DNA of 64,000 bases from Ammonifex degensii KC4 (GTDB lineage Bacteria > Bacillota > Desulfotomaculia > Desulfotomaculales > Ammonificaceae). Positions 40,336 through 49,390 of the stretch are shown one piece after another. Location of the stretch: positions 739,501-803,500 of the forward strand of contig NC_013385.1 of assembly GCF_000024605.1 (NCBI RefSeq), written 5' to 3'. The notes under the pieces were generated by a model that ran no database searches, was not told where the DNA came from, and saw only the letters and a program-made list of their open reading frames with translations. Position numbers and translations under genes: made by a program. Numbering within the stretch: position 1 is the stretch's first letter; every line of letters starts with the position of its first letter.

Positions 40336-41738
40336 GTGCCAGGCGCTTCCGGAGTCGACATGGGGCTGCTGGGCGTCCTGGCGGTGAGGGACGGGCTCGC
40401 TTCCTGGGAGTCCCTCTCGGCGGGAGAGGGGACCCAGGGAGAAGACGCCCTCCCCGTCGACCGGGAGCTGTACCGCGAGGTCTGCGGCTATGTGCGGGAG
40501 GTCGCCCGGCAGCAGTTCACCCTGGAGGAGACCGCCCGGGCGAGGGATCCGGTCATCAGGGAGCGCTTCCGGAACATAGTGGTCAAGTCCCTGGAGGACC
40601 TGAAGTTGCAGGTGAGCGAAGCGGATCTGCCCGCCCTGGTGGAGAGGCTCTTCCAGGACATCCTGGGCTTCGGGCCGGTGGAGAAGTACTTCTACGACCC
40701 TGAGGTCACGGAAATAGTGATAAGCGGCACCACCATAAGGATATCGAAGCACGGGCTGAGGTTCACCGCTCCCGAGAGGTTCGAGAGCGTGGAGCACGCC
40801 CGCCAGGTGGTGGAGAGGATGATAGCGCCCACGGGGCGCAGGCTCGACCTCGCCAACCCCCGCGTCCACGCCCGGCTCTTCGACGGGTCGCGCCTGTGCG
40901 CCCACATAGCGCCGGTGGCCGTGGACGGCATAACCGCCACGGTGCGGCGCTTCCGGCAGGACATCGACGCCCCTACCCTGGTGAGGACGGGGTACGCGTC
41001 GCGGGAGCTCCTGGAGTTCTTGAAGGCGTGCGTGCTGGCCCGCCTCAACATAGTGATCTCGGGGGCACGGGCTCCGGCAAGACCACGCTCCTGAACGTTC
41101 TCTCGTCCTTCATCCCCGAAGGGGAGAGCATCATCACCATAGAGAACCCGGCGGAGCTGCAGCTGCAGCACCCGGACGTGAGGCGGCTGGAGGCCCGCCC
41201 GCCGAACATAGAAGGGAAGGGAGAGGTCACCCAGCGGGAGCTCGTCCAGGACGCCCTCCGGATGTTCCCCGACCGCATAATCGTGGGGGAAGTGCGCGGC
41301 GGCGAGGCGTTCGACATGCTGCAGGCCATGAACTCCGGACACCTCGGCTCCATGACCACCGGGCACGCCAACGACGCCCAGGGCATGGCGCGGCGGCTCG
41401 TGAGCATGGTGCAGATGGCGGAGGACATAGACATGCCCTACTCGGTGGCCGTGGACCTGGTGGCGAACGGGATAGACCTGATAGTCCACATCGTGCGCGA
41501 GAAGACGGGGAGGCGGAGGATAGACCACGTGGTGGAAGTGGTAGGGCCCGTCAGGGGACCCGACGGGGCCAGCTACGACGTGGAGCTCAACCCCCTCTGG
41601 AAGTACGTGCAGGGGAAGGGGTTCGTGTGGGTGGCCGAAGAGATGCGGGCCGACCACCTGGAGAGGCTGAGGGACAAGGGCGGGTGGAGGCCCCCCGCCG
41701 GGCTCCGCCCCCTGCGCCCCGGCGGGGAGGTGGCGTAG
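40336..41738 (+). pseudogene. cpaF: CpaF/TadA secretion ATPase with a -1 frameshift in Walker A
   Basis: The first frame (to 41094) carries the CpaF N-terminal domain to ARLNIVISG; the family sequence then resumes in another frame with GTGSGKTTLLNVLSS, ENPAELQL, the His-box GHLGSMTTGHAND and the C-terminus to 41738. Adding one G to the five-G run at 41061-41065 restores one protein of about 467 residues. The break falls exactly in the nucleotide-binding loop, so the motor is dead if the sequence is right. The intact CpaF at 48094 could substitute. GTG start behind GGAGGTGGT. Confidence 0.8.
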
Positions 41739-41739
41739 C

Positions 41740-42597
41740 TTGGACGCCCTGGTCCTGGAAGTCCTGCCCCTCCTCGCCTCCCTCTTCGCCTTCTGCGCCG
41801 CCTTTTGCCTGTGGCGCGCGGTCTCCACGCCGAGGGGCGTCCCCCTCGGGGCGGAGTACCGGGCGGGCGGAAGGGGGAAGGAGAGGGCGGAGTTCCTGGT
41901 CCTGACCCTGGTCTCGGCGGCGGGGGTGGCCCTGGCGGCCTACGGGGTCACCGGTCAAGTACACCTGGCGCTCCTCTCCGCGCCCGGCGGCTTCTTCGCC
42001 GCCACCGCCCTGGTCCGGAGGAGGGCGGCGGCGCGGCTCGCCCTCCTGCGCCACCAATACCCGATGGCGCTGGCCGCGCTGGCCTCGGCGATGCAGGGCG
42101 GCTGCTCCTTCTACCAGGCGCTGGAGCAGGTCACGCCGACCCTCCGCCCCCCGATGAGGGACGTCTTCGCGGACGTCCTGCGCCGGGTGCGCACCAGCAC
42201 CTCGCCCCGCGCCTACGAAGAGGCGGTGCTGGAGGTGGCGAAGGCCGCGGGCTTCCCCGACCTCAACTCGCTCGCCATGTCCGTGGGGCTCTACCAGAGG
42301 ACGGGCGGGAACCTGGTGGAAGTCCTGGATCACCTGGTGAAGTGCCTGTACGAGAGGGAGAGCGACAGGAGGTACGTCGCGGCGGTGACGGCGGAGGCCA
42401 GAGTGACCGCCGCCTTCCTGAGCGCCCTCCCCTTCGCCCTCATGGGCGTCTTCCGGGCGGTGAACCCGGAGTTCATGAGGCCGGTCTTCCACACCTTGTG
42501 GGGCAACGCGCTGGTGGTGTGGGTGGCCCTGATGGTGTTGCTGGGCAACGCGGTGGTGCGCCGTATGGTGTCGAAGACGGTCGGCGGAGAAGAATAG
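41740..42597 (+). CDS. tadB: TadB-like pilus platform protein
   Basis: The 285-residue protein has an N-terminal membrane pair, then a T2SSF domain (YPMALAALASAMQGGCSFYQ; KAAGFPDLNSLAMSVGLYQR) and two C-terminal helices. It partners TadC and CpaF. TTG start after GGGGAGGTGG, immediately behind cpaF. Confidence 0.85.
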   Translation: MDALVLEVLPLLASLFAFCAAFCLWRAVSTPRGVPLGAEYRAGGRGKERAEFLVLTLVSAAGVALAAYGVTGQVHLALLSAPGGFFAATALVRRRAAARLALLRHQYPMALAALASAMQGGCSFYQALEQVTPTLRPPMRDVFADVLRRVRTSTSPRAYEEAVLEVAKAAGFPDLNSLAMSVGLYQRTGGNLVEVLDHLVKCLYERESDRRYVAAVTAEARVTAAFLSALPFALMGVFRAVNPEFMRPVFHTLWGNALVVWVALMVLLGNAVVRRMVSKTVGGEE

Positions 42598-42631
42598 TGA
42601 GCCCCACAGGCTCGAGGGCGGGGTGGGAAGC

Positions 42632-42892
42632 TTGGGCGAGAGGTCTTTCCCCTTTTGTTGGAAGTGGTTCTTCGCCGGCGTGCTCGTCGGGTTCCTGCTC
42701 GACCGCCTGACCGACCGGGTGGAGGGCGACCTCGGCTTCCTGGGGAGCATGGTCGTGCTCTTCCTCGGCGCGGTCTCCCTGTTCGCCTTCCTTTCCCTCT
42801 CCGGCGGTTCCGTGCTGGGGGTCGTCTCTCAGGCGGTAGAAGGCGTCCTGAAGCTGAGCGCGCTGCTCGGGCAGTCCGGTTCGCCGTTCTGA
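42632..42892 (+). CDS. Small two-TM membrane protein
   Basis: The 86-residue protein has two hydrophobic segments and an ALLGQSGSPF tail. The TTG at 42632 is preferred since 42623 overlaps the ribosome binding site GGCGGGGTGG. No family is recognised. It closes the first Tad locus. Confidence 0.5.
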   Translation: MGERSFPFCWKWFFAGVLVGFLLDRLTDRVEGDLGFLGSMVVLFLGAVSLFAFLSLSGGSVLGVVSQAVEGVLKLSALLGQSGSPF

Positions 42893-42931
42893 CGGTGCCC
42901 GGTTGAAAAGGAAAGGAGGGATCCTGCGGGG

Positions 42932-43933
42932 ATGCGCATACTGTGCAACTTGCCGCCCGACAAGAGAGAGAGGCTGAGCCTCGCGAGCCGCGTGGAGTTC
43001 GCCGGACTGGACGCGAGGGGATCGTACGGAGAGGACGACGTGTGCCTGGTGGTGCGCTCGCCCGGCTTTGAAGCGCACCTGGAAAAGGCGGTCGCTACCG
43101 GGCTCTGCGTCGTGGTGGTGGCCGGGACCAGAGACCCGGAAGGAGAAGAGGTAGTGCGGCGGTCGCTCGGCATGGGCGTGCCGCCGGAGTGCGTCCTCCT
43201 CAAAGAAAACGGGCGGGTCGTGGACGCCGCCGGGAACGACTTCGGGCCCGCCCCTCAGAGGGGGATCGACTACCGGCCCGTCGTCGACGCCGCCAGGAGG
43301 GCGCTGGCGGAAGGTCTGCGCCCCTGCGTCCTGGTGTGGGAGGAGGCGCCGGGAGCCACGGTCGGCCCGACCCGGGAGGAAGGAGTCTGGGAAGAGGAAG
43401 AGTCTAAAGTGGAGGTTAACCGGCCTTCCTCCGTCGTTCCCGCGTCCCTCGGCGACCTCCTGGACCTGGCGGGCGCGGTCACGGTCTTCTTCCGGGCCGC
43501 CCTTGGGGGCGAGGAGGCCGTGGTGGAGTACGCCCGCGGGAGGGACGGCGTGCTACTGGAGCTGGGGAAGGAACCCCGCCTCTTCACCTTCTTCGGCGGC
43601 ACGGTCGAGGAGGCCGCCGGGACGGGCAGGTACGCCTACTCGGACGGCGGGCGGACGGTGGCGGGGCCCGTCCCACCTGCTCCCCACCTGGTGGTGGACG
43701 CCTACCTGACCGCGGACGTCCCGCTCGACGCGCTGGAGGCCGTGCACCGCAGGGCTGGCAAGACCTACCTGGTGGCCTCCGGGCAGGCCGAAGTGGTGCG
43801 GGGCATGGTCGAGGTCTTCCGGGCGAACGGGTGGAGGCTCGACGGCGTGGTCCCGGCCGACCCCGCCCTAGACCACCTGATCCGGGAGCTCCGCGACCAG
43901 GGGCTGGAAGTCGTCGGCTTCCCGGGGTGGTAG
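42932..43933 (+). CDS. CpaE-like pseudo-ATPase, paralogue of the 24439 protein
   Basis: The 333-residue protein aligns along its length with the protein at 24439: the same N-terminal alpha/beta domain (VVVVAGTRDP, PPECVLL), an acidic linker with WEEEE, and DLAGAVTVFFRAALGGEEA where the P-loop should be. All nucleotide-binding residues are lost, yet the fold-defining parts (GTGRYAYSDGGRTV, YLTADVPLDAL) remain. It is likely a regulatory or structural partner of active CpaE proteins. ATG with AAAGGAGGG. Confidence 0.65.
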   Translation: MRILCNLPPDKRERLSLASRVEFAGLDARGSYGEDDVCLVVRSPGFEAHLEKAVATGLCVVVVAGTRDPEGEEVVRRSLGMGVPPECVLLKENGRVVDAAGNDFGPAPQRGIDYRPVVDAARRALAEGLRPCVLVWEEAPGATVGPTREEGVWEEEESKVEVNRPSSVVPASLGDLLDLAGAVTVFFRAALGGEEAVVEYARGRDGVLLELGKEPRLFTFFGGTVEEAAGTGRYAYSDGGRTVAGPVPPAPHLVVDAYLTADVPLDALEAVHRRAGKTYLVASGQAEVVRGMVEVFRANGWRLDGVVPADPALDHLIRELRDQGLEVVGFPGW

Positions 43934-43937
43934 GGCG

Positions 43938-45035
43938 GTGCGGGACTCTGTCAGAGTCCTCCTGCTGGGGGTCCCAGACCTCCCGCTTCCCGGGGTCGTG
44001 CCGGTGTCCGACCCGGGAGACGCTCAGGTGGTGGTGGCCGCCCCTTCCTTCGTCCACCTGGCCCCGCCCGGCGTGCCCCTCGTGGTCGCGGGCACGGGCT
44101 CGACGACCGACCTGGTCGTGAAGGCCCAGAGGCCGGACGCCAGGGTCGTGCCGGCTTCCAGCCTGGCGGAAGAAGTCCGGAAGCTGGCCGCCTCCCTGCC
44201 TCCCGGGCCGCCGCCCGTCGTCCCGGACGGGGAGGGGCGGGCCGCAGTCCCGGAAGACCCGGACGGCTCCCCGGCGGGGAGAGGCGCCGGGGCCTCTCTC
44301 TGGGCGCGGCTGGCGGGGCTTTTGGGCGTGAGGCCGAGGGAAAAGGCCGTCGCGCCCCTCCCGGCGGTCCGACTCCCGCCGGGAGTCCTGCCCAATGTCC
44401 TGGGCTTTTACTCCGGGGCCAAGGGGGGCGTGGGGAAGACCACGCTGGCGTGCAACCTGGCGGCGTGGCTCTCTTCCCGCGGCGCGCGGACGGCCCTGGT
44501 GGACGCGGACGAGGGCACGCGCTCCGCGACCATCCTCGCCTTCGGCTCCCAGGAAGCGCGGTGGCCCAGGGGCGGCGAGCCGGGACAGGCCTTTGGGAAG
44601 GTGAGGGTCTACCCGCCCGGGACATCCCTCGCGGGCCTCGCTTCCGCTCACGACGTGGTCGTGGTGGACTTCCCTCCCCGCTTCGACGAGGGCACGGCCC
44701 GGCTCCTGGAGGCGTGCGGCGCGGTCGTGATGGTGGGCGTCCCGGAGAGGCTGGTGGTAAAGACCCTGGCCTGGTTCCTCGGGGGGAAGGGGCGGTCCCA
44801 CGTGAGGGGGAGGCTCCTGCTCGCCGTCAACCGCGTCCGCCCGCGCTCCGAAATCCCGCCGTGGAAGGTGGGGGAAGAACTGGGGCTCCCGGTCGCCGCC
44901 GTGGTACCCGAGACGCCGGAAGTGGAGAAGGCGCTGAGGAGGGGGACCCTGCCCGTGCTGGCCTACCGGAAGGGGACCATGGCGCGCGCGGTCTCTTCCC
45001 TGTGGGAGAAGTTAGACTCCGGAAAGGAGGTCTAG
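43938..45035 (+). CDS. cpaE: CpaE/MinD-like ATPase, canonical P-loop
   Basis: The 365-residue protein has a short alpha/beta N-terminal domain, a Pro-rich linker, and an ATPase domain with the deviant Walker A KGGVGKTT (Lys162, Lys167), TALVDADEG and VVVDFPPR. It is expected to dimerise with ATP on the membrane or a partner and direct pilus assembly to a site. GTG start 4 bases after the preceding stop. One of only two paralogues here with complete catalytic residues. Confidence 0.8.
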   Translation: MRDSVRVLLLGVPDLPLPGVVPVSDPGDAQVVVAAPSFVHLAPPGVPLVVAGTGSTTDLVVKAQRPDARVVPASSLAEEVRKLAASLPPGPPPVVPDGEGRAAVPEDPDGSPAGRGAGASLWARLAGLLGVRPREKAVAPLPAVRLPPGVLPNVLGFYSGAKGGVGKTTLACNLAAWLSSRGARTALVDADEGTRSATILAFGSQEARWPRGGEPGQAFGKVRVYPPGTSLAGLASAHDVVVVDFPPRFDEGTARLLEACGAVVMVGVPERLVVKTLAWFLGGKGRSHVRGRLLLAVNRVRPRSEIPPWKVGEELGLPVAAVVPETPEVEKALRRGTLPVLAYRKGTMARAVSSLWEKLDSGKEV

Positions 45036-45041
45036 TCACCG

Positions 45042-46100
45042 TTGATAGCGGTACTCTGCAGTCAGGTGCAGGCGAAGCTCTTGAAGCCGCGGATCGAGGG
45101 CGTCGAGGTCGTGGGCGACGCCTCCTCCATCCCGGAGGGGGCGCGCCTGGTGGTGGTGCTGAGGGGCCCGGGAGTGCCGCCGCAGGCGGTGGCCGACGCC
45201 GTCTTCCAGACGGGCGGCCGCGTGCCCGTGGTGGTGGCGGCGGGCCCGACGGACGGGACCGGCGAGGCGTTCCTCCGGGCCGCCAGGTCGGTGGGGATAC
45301 CGGAGAAGTGCGTGCTGACGGGCCCGGCGACCGTGTCGCAGCTCGTGCGCGTCCTGGAAGGGGTGGACGCGGGCTCCGACCTCCCGGACCCGCCCCTCTT
45401 CGAGCTCGAAGAAGGGCTGCTCGACCCGCCCCTCTTCCAGGACGCCTGCGTGTGGGAGGAGCCGGGTAGGACTGAGGAGACACCGCCGGAACCCGCTCCC
45501 TGGGCTCCCCCGGCTTCCGGGGTCCTCGTCCCCGTCCTGGGCGCCACGGGCGGGGTCGGCAGGACGGTCGTGGCGGCCAGCCTGGCGGCGGTGCTGAAGC
45601 GCCAGGGAGCGGGCGTCGTCCTGCTGGACGCGGGCCGTCCGCCCTGCCTGTCCCACTACCTGCGCGGCGAGGGAGTGGTCGAGGTCGACGGCCTCGAAGC
45701 GGGAGCGGTCGCCAGCGCGGTCGCCCGGGCCTCGGGCGACGTGGTGCTACTGGACACCCCTCCTTCTCCCCCTTACCTCCCCGGCCTCCTGGGGGTCGCG
45801 GAAAAGGCGGTGGTGGTGGTCACTCCCGACCCGCTGGTGGTGGAAGCGACGAAGGCGTTCTGGCCGCAGGTGGCCGGTAAAGCGGTGCTGGTGGTGAACC
45901 GGGTCTCTCCCGGGGTGCGGAACCTCCGCGGGTCCTTCCGCAGCGCCGTCCTGGAGGCGGAGCTGCCGGGAGCGCTGGGCGTGGTGGACGTCCCGGAGAC
46001 GGAGGACGTGGTGCTGGCCGCCACGAGGGGCGTCTCCCCCGCCTCGTTCGACACCTTCGGGTCGGCGGCCGCCCAGGTCCTGTCGCTCCTGGGTGTCTGA
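45042..46100 (+). CDS. CpaE-like protein with altered P-loop (K to R)
   Basis: The 352-residue protein shares with its neighbours an N-terminal alpha/beta domain (LVVVLRGPGVPPQAVAD; GIPEKCVLTG), acidic linker with two PPLF repeats, and an ATPase fold in which the P-loop is ATGGVGRTV. The signature lysine is Thr and the GKT lysine is Arg, so hydrolysis is unlikely though nucleotide binding may persist. VLLDTPPSPPYLP marks Walker B. TTG after GGAGGTC. Confidence 0.7.
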   Translation: MIAVLCSQVQAKLLKPRIEGVEVVGDASSIPEGARLVVVLRGPGVPPQAVADAVFQTGGRVPVVVAAGPTDGTGEAFLRAARSVGIPEKCVLTGPATVSQLVRVLEGVDAGSDLPDPPLFELEEGLLDPPLFQDACVWEEPGRTEETPPEPAPWAPPASGVLVPVLGATGGVGRTVVAASLAAVLKRQGAGVVLLDAGRPPCLSHYLRGEGVVEVDGLEAGAVASAVARASGDVVLLDTPPSPPYLPGLLGVAEKAVVVVTPDPLVVEATKAFWPQVAGKAVLVVNRVSPGVRNLRGSFRSAVLEAELPGALGVVDVPETEDVVLAATRGVSPASFDTFGSAAAQVLSLLGV

Positions 46101-46119
46101 CCGTGAGGGGGTAGTGAGA

Positions 46120-46764
46120 GTGACGCGGCAGAAGTTCTTCTTCCTGATGGCCGTCCTGGCGGGGCTGGTGGCGGCGGGCTCCCTGGCCTGGCTGCTGAGC
46201 GCGTTCCTGCCGCAGAAGACCGTGCTGGTGGCGAAGTCGGACGTCCCCGCGCGGGGCCCCGTGACCGAAGTGGAAGCGGTGAGCCTCCCGAAGGCGGGAC
46301 TGCCGCCCGACGCCGTGACCGAGAGGGGAGAGCTGGCCGGGAAGGTCGCCCGGGGGTTCATCCCCGCCGGGACCGTCCTGCGCAGGGCCATGCTGCAACC
46401 CAAGTGGGCGGCGGGCGCCGCGGGGGCGCTGGCGGAGATCGGCCCCGGCTACCGCATGCTGGCCCTGCCCCTGACGGCGGACACCACGGTCGGGGGCTGC
46501 GTGGCGTCCGGCGACAGGATAGACGTCTACCTGGTACGCGGTGGCCGGGCGGAGCTGGTGGCCGCCGACGTGCTGGTGTTCTCCGGCCCCGGCGTCCCCT
46601 CGCGGGAAGGCAAGAAGGGCTTTGGGGCCCTGACCGGCGGCGACAGAGAGCAGGAGAAAAGGGACTCCCTGGTGGTCGTGGTGCGGCCGGACGAGGCGGA
46701 GAGGCTGGTGTCGGCCCTCGGGGGAGACGGCAAACTGGTGGCGGTCCTCCGCCCCCTCGACTGA
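46120..46764 (+). CDS. cpaB: CpaB/RcpC-like SAF-domain protein, second copy
   Basis: The 214-residue protein has an N-terminal membrane helix, then an SAF domain (TVLVAKSDVPARGPVTEVEA, LPPDAVTERGELAGKVAR) and an RcpC domain (YRMLALPLTADTTVGGCVAS, GDRIDVYLV). It heads the second Tad motor set. The GTG at 46120 fits the spacing from GAGGGGG better than upstream starts. Confidence 0.8.
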   Translation: MTRQKFFFLMAVLAGLVAAGSLAWLLSAFLPQKTVLVAKSDVPARGPVTEVEAVSLPKAGLPPDAVTERGELAGKVARGFIPAGTVLRRAMLQPKWAAGAAGALAEIGPGYRMLALPLTADTTVGGCVASGDRIDVYLVRGGRAELVAADVLVFSGPGVPSREGKKGFGALTGGDREQEKRDSLVVVVRPDEAERLVSALGGDGKLVAVLRPLD

Positions 46765-46782
46765 CGGAAAGGGGTGGTGTCG

Positions 46783-48078
46783 TTGAAAGTCTTGGTAGCG
46801 GGCGCTGAAGACTTCGTGGAGTCCTGCGTCCGGCGCGCGGAGGGCACGCCGGTGAGGGTGGTGTCGGTCGCCACTTCCCCCGTGGTGGCGGCCGACCTCC
46901 TCCTGCAGGGCGGCTACGACGCCGTCGTGCTGGGTTTCCCCGTGGGGGACTGCGAGGCGCTGCTCAGGGAGTGCCCCCTTCCGGAAGGGGTGCTCTGCCT
47001 CGTCTCCCTGCCGGAGGTGACGGCCTCCGACTGGAGGAGGCTCGCCTCCCTGGGCGCGGCCCCGGTGAGGGCGGGGAGCGAGGTCGACGAGCTCCTGCGG
47101 GCCGCGCCCAGGGCCCTGCCGGCCCGGGAGGAGGAGCGAGTCCCCGGCGAGTTCGAGGAGTTCGCCCGGGAGGACGCCCGCGCCCGCGTCTCCGAAGTCA
47201 GGAAGCAGACGGCGGCGGGGAAGGCGGTGGCGCTCAAGCACCGCGTCTTCGCCTTTTACGCCCCGAAGGGCGGGGAGGGGAAGACCACCCTCGCGGTGGC
47301 GTTCGCCTCTTCGGTGGCGAAGCTGGCCGGGCTCAAGGTCGTCCTCCTGGACGTCGACCCCACGAGGGAGGGGAGCGACGTGGCCCGGCGCTTCGGCTAC
47401 TTCGTCTCCCGGGGGGTCCGCCCGCCGGTGACCCTGGCCTCGTGGCGCGACTTCCCCCAGGACAGGTGGCGCCTGTGGGAGACGGTGGAGAAGTACGTGG
47501 TGCCCACTCCCGTGGAGGGCCTGTGGTTCCTCCCCGCGCCCTGGGACGTGGCGGACGCGGAGGTCGTCACCAGGGAGCTGGTGTCCCGGGTCATGACCGT
47601 CCTGAAGCGGCACTTCGACCTGGTGGTGGCGGACACCTCGCCCAGCCTCACGGAGGGGGTGGTGGAGGTCCTGGACCAGGCGGACGTGGTGGTGCTGGTC
47701 TGCCGCCCCACGCTGGACGAGGCGGACGCCCTGGCGGGCTTCAGCCGGAAGACCGTGGGGAAGCTCAACTTCCCCCGCGAGAAGATACGCCTGGTCTTCA
47801 ACCTCGTCCCTCCCGACCTGCCGTACTCCACGAAGGAAGTGGCGGCGAACGCGGGGCTGGTGGAAACGGCGGCCGTGCCCTTCGATCCCACCGTCGTGCG
47901 GGTGAGGAGCCGGAGCGAAGTCCCGGACGCCCAGCTCGACTCGCCGTTCGGCCGGGCCGTGTACCGGATGGTGCAGTCCCTCCTCCCGGCGGGCCTCCTC
48001 CCGGAAGAGGAGGAGAAGGGGGAGAGGAGAGTGGGGTTCCTCGCCCGGCTCCTGGGGCGCCGGAAGGCGCGGGCTTAG
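46783..48078 (+). CDS. cpaE: CpaE ATPase with receiver-like domain, canonical P-loop
   Basis: The 431-residue protein has a receiver-like domain (1-110) lacking a clear phosphorylatable Asp, a charged linker, and an ATPase domain with PKGGEGKTT (Lys162, Lys167), VVLLDVDPTREGSD and VVADTSPSLTE. The layout is that of classical CpaE in tad operons. TTG start behind AAAGGGGTGGT, 16 bases before cpaF. Most likely the functional CpaE for the second pilus. Confidence 0.85.
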   Translation: MKVLVAGAEDFVESCVRRAEGTPVRVVSVATSPVVAADLLLQGGYDAVVLGFPVGDCEALLRECPLPEGVLCLVSLPEVTASDWRRLASLGAAPVRAGSEVDELLRAAPRALPAREEERVPGEFEEFAREDARARVSEVRKQTAAGKAVALKHRVFAFYAPKGGEGKTTLAVAFASSVAKLAGLKVVLLDVDPTREGSDVARRFGYFVSRGVRPPVTLASWRDFPQDRWRLWETVEKYVVPTPVEGLWFLPAPWDVADAEVVTRELVSRVMTVLKRHFDLVVADTSPSLTEGVVEVLDQADVVVLVCRPTLDEADALAGFSRKTVGKLNFPREKIRLVFNLVPPDLPYSTKEVAANAGLVETAAVPFDPTVVRVRSRSEVPDAQLDSPFGRAVYRMVQSLLPAGLLPEEEEKGERRVGFLARLLGRRKARA

Positions 48079-48093
48079 AAGGGGGTGGTCGAG

Positions 48094-49389
48094 TTGAGGC
48101 AGAGGGAGTTCTCCGGCTTCGGTCCCGGGTACGCCTTCGCGGGCAGGAGGGAGTCTCCCGGCCTGACCGCCCGGCTGGACGAAGCGGCGGACGCCCTGCG
48201 GGGCCACCTCCTGTCCCTCTACCGCTCGGGAGAGCTGGACCTGGAGGACGAGCAGGAAGTGTTCCGGGCGGCGGTCGGGTGGCTCCAGGGGCGGTACCCC
48301 GACCTCTCCTACCAGGAGTGCGCGGGCGTGGCCCGCAGCGTGCTCAAGGACATGCAGGGGTACGGCCCCATACACTCCCTCATGACCGACCCCGAGGTGT
48401 CGGACATCATCATCCACTCCCACGACGACATCACCTACGAGAAGCTAGGGCAAAAGTACGCGCACGGGGAGCGCTTCCGCTCGGCGGCGCACCTCAGGCT
48501 GTTCGTCGAGAAGCTGGCCCACCTGGGGAGGGCGAGGGTGGACGAGTCGAGGCCCTACGGGACGTTCACCCTGCCCGAGGGGCACCGCGTGGCAGTGGCG
48601 GTCCCCCCCTGCTCCGGCTTCAGCCCCCACGTGGCCATCCGGAAGTTCGTCCGGGTCCCGACCCTCGAGGAGCTGGTGGAGCAGGGGTTCTTCTCCCCGG
48701 AGGCGGCCGAGTTCTTCCGGCTGGCCGTGAAGGGGAGGAGGAACATCCTCTTCACGGGGGGCATGGGCACCGGCAAGACGACCATGATAGCCGTGGCGGG
48801 CCGCCTCTTCGGGGACGACGACCACGTGGTGCTGGTGGAGGAGGTCATGGAGTGCCCCCTCTCCTGCAGGCACCTCCGCAGGCTGGTGGCCCGCCCGCCG
48901 TCGGTGGAGGGGACGGGAGAGATCACCCTCGCCACGCTCCTGAAGCTGGCCCTGATGATGAAGCCCACGCGCATCCTCGTGTCGGAGGTGCGCGACGGCG
49001 CCATATTCATCATGCTCCAGGCGATGCTGGTGGGGCACGAGGGCTCCATGAGCACCATCCACGCCGACTCTGCGCAGAAGGCCCTCTTCGAGCGCGTCCC
49101 CCTGATGCTCTCCATGTCGAAGGAGGCGGCCGCGTTCACCCCCCAGGAGAAGCTGAGGTTCGCCGCCTCGGCCCTGCACCTCATCTTCCACCTGGAGCAG
49201 GACCCCTTCACCGGGAAGAGGTACTGCAAGGAGATCGCGGAAGTCCTGGACGACCCGCCGGGGGTGCGGTTGCTCTTCGCGCGCGAGGACGGGACGCTCC
49301 GCCCCACGGGGGAGTACCCGGAGAGGGCGGCCCTGGGCGCCGTCCGCTACGGCGTGACCTTCCCCCGGGAGCTCTTCGAGAGGAGGTAG
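48094..49389 (+). CDS. cpaF: CpaF/TadA pilus-assembly ATPase, intact
   Basis: The 431-residue hexameric ATPase powers Flp pilus extrusion. Walker A GGMGTGKTT is at 222-230; other motifs are VLVEEVMECPL, SEVRDGAIFIML (Walker B region) and the His box GHEGSMSTIHADSA. TTG start behind GGGGGTGG. It follows cpaE directly and precedes tadB by one base. It differs from the other cpaF clearly, so this is a separate lineage rather than a recent copy. Confidence 0.9.
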   Translation: MRQREFSGFGPGYAFAGRRESPGLTARLDEAADALRGHLLSLYRSGELDLEDEQEVFRAAVGWLQGRYPDLSYQECAGVARSVLKDMQGYGPIHSLMTDPEVSDIIIHSHDDITYEKLGQKYAHGERFRSAAHLRLFVEKLAHLGRARVDESRPYGTFTLPEGHRVAVAVPPCSGFSPHVAIRKFVRVPTLEELVEQGFFSPEAAEFFRLAVKGRRNILFTGGMGTGKTTMIAVAGRLFGDDDHVVLVEEVMECPLSCRHLRRLVARPPSVEGTGEITLATLLKLALMMKPTRILVSEVRDGAIFIMLQAMLVGHEGSMSTIHADSAQKALFERVPLMLSMSKEAAAFTPQEKLRFAASALHLIFHLEQDPFTGKRYCKEIAEVLDDPPGVRLLFAREDGTLRPTGEYPERAALGAVRYGVTFPRELFERR

Positions 49390-49390
49390 G

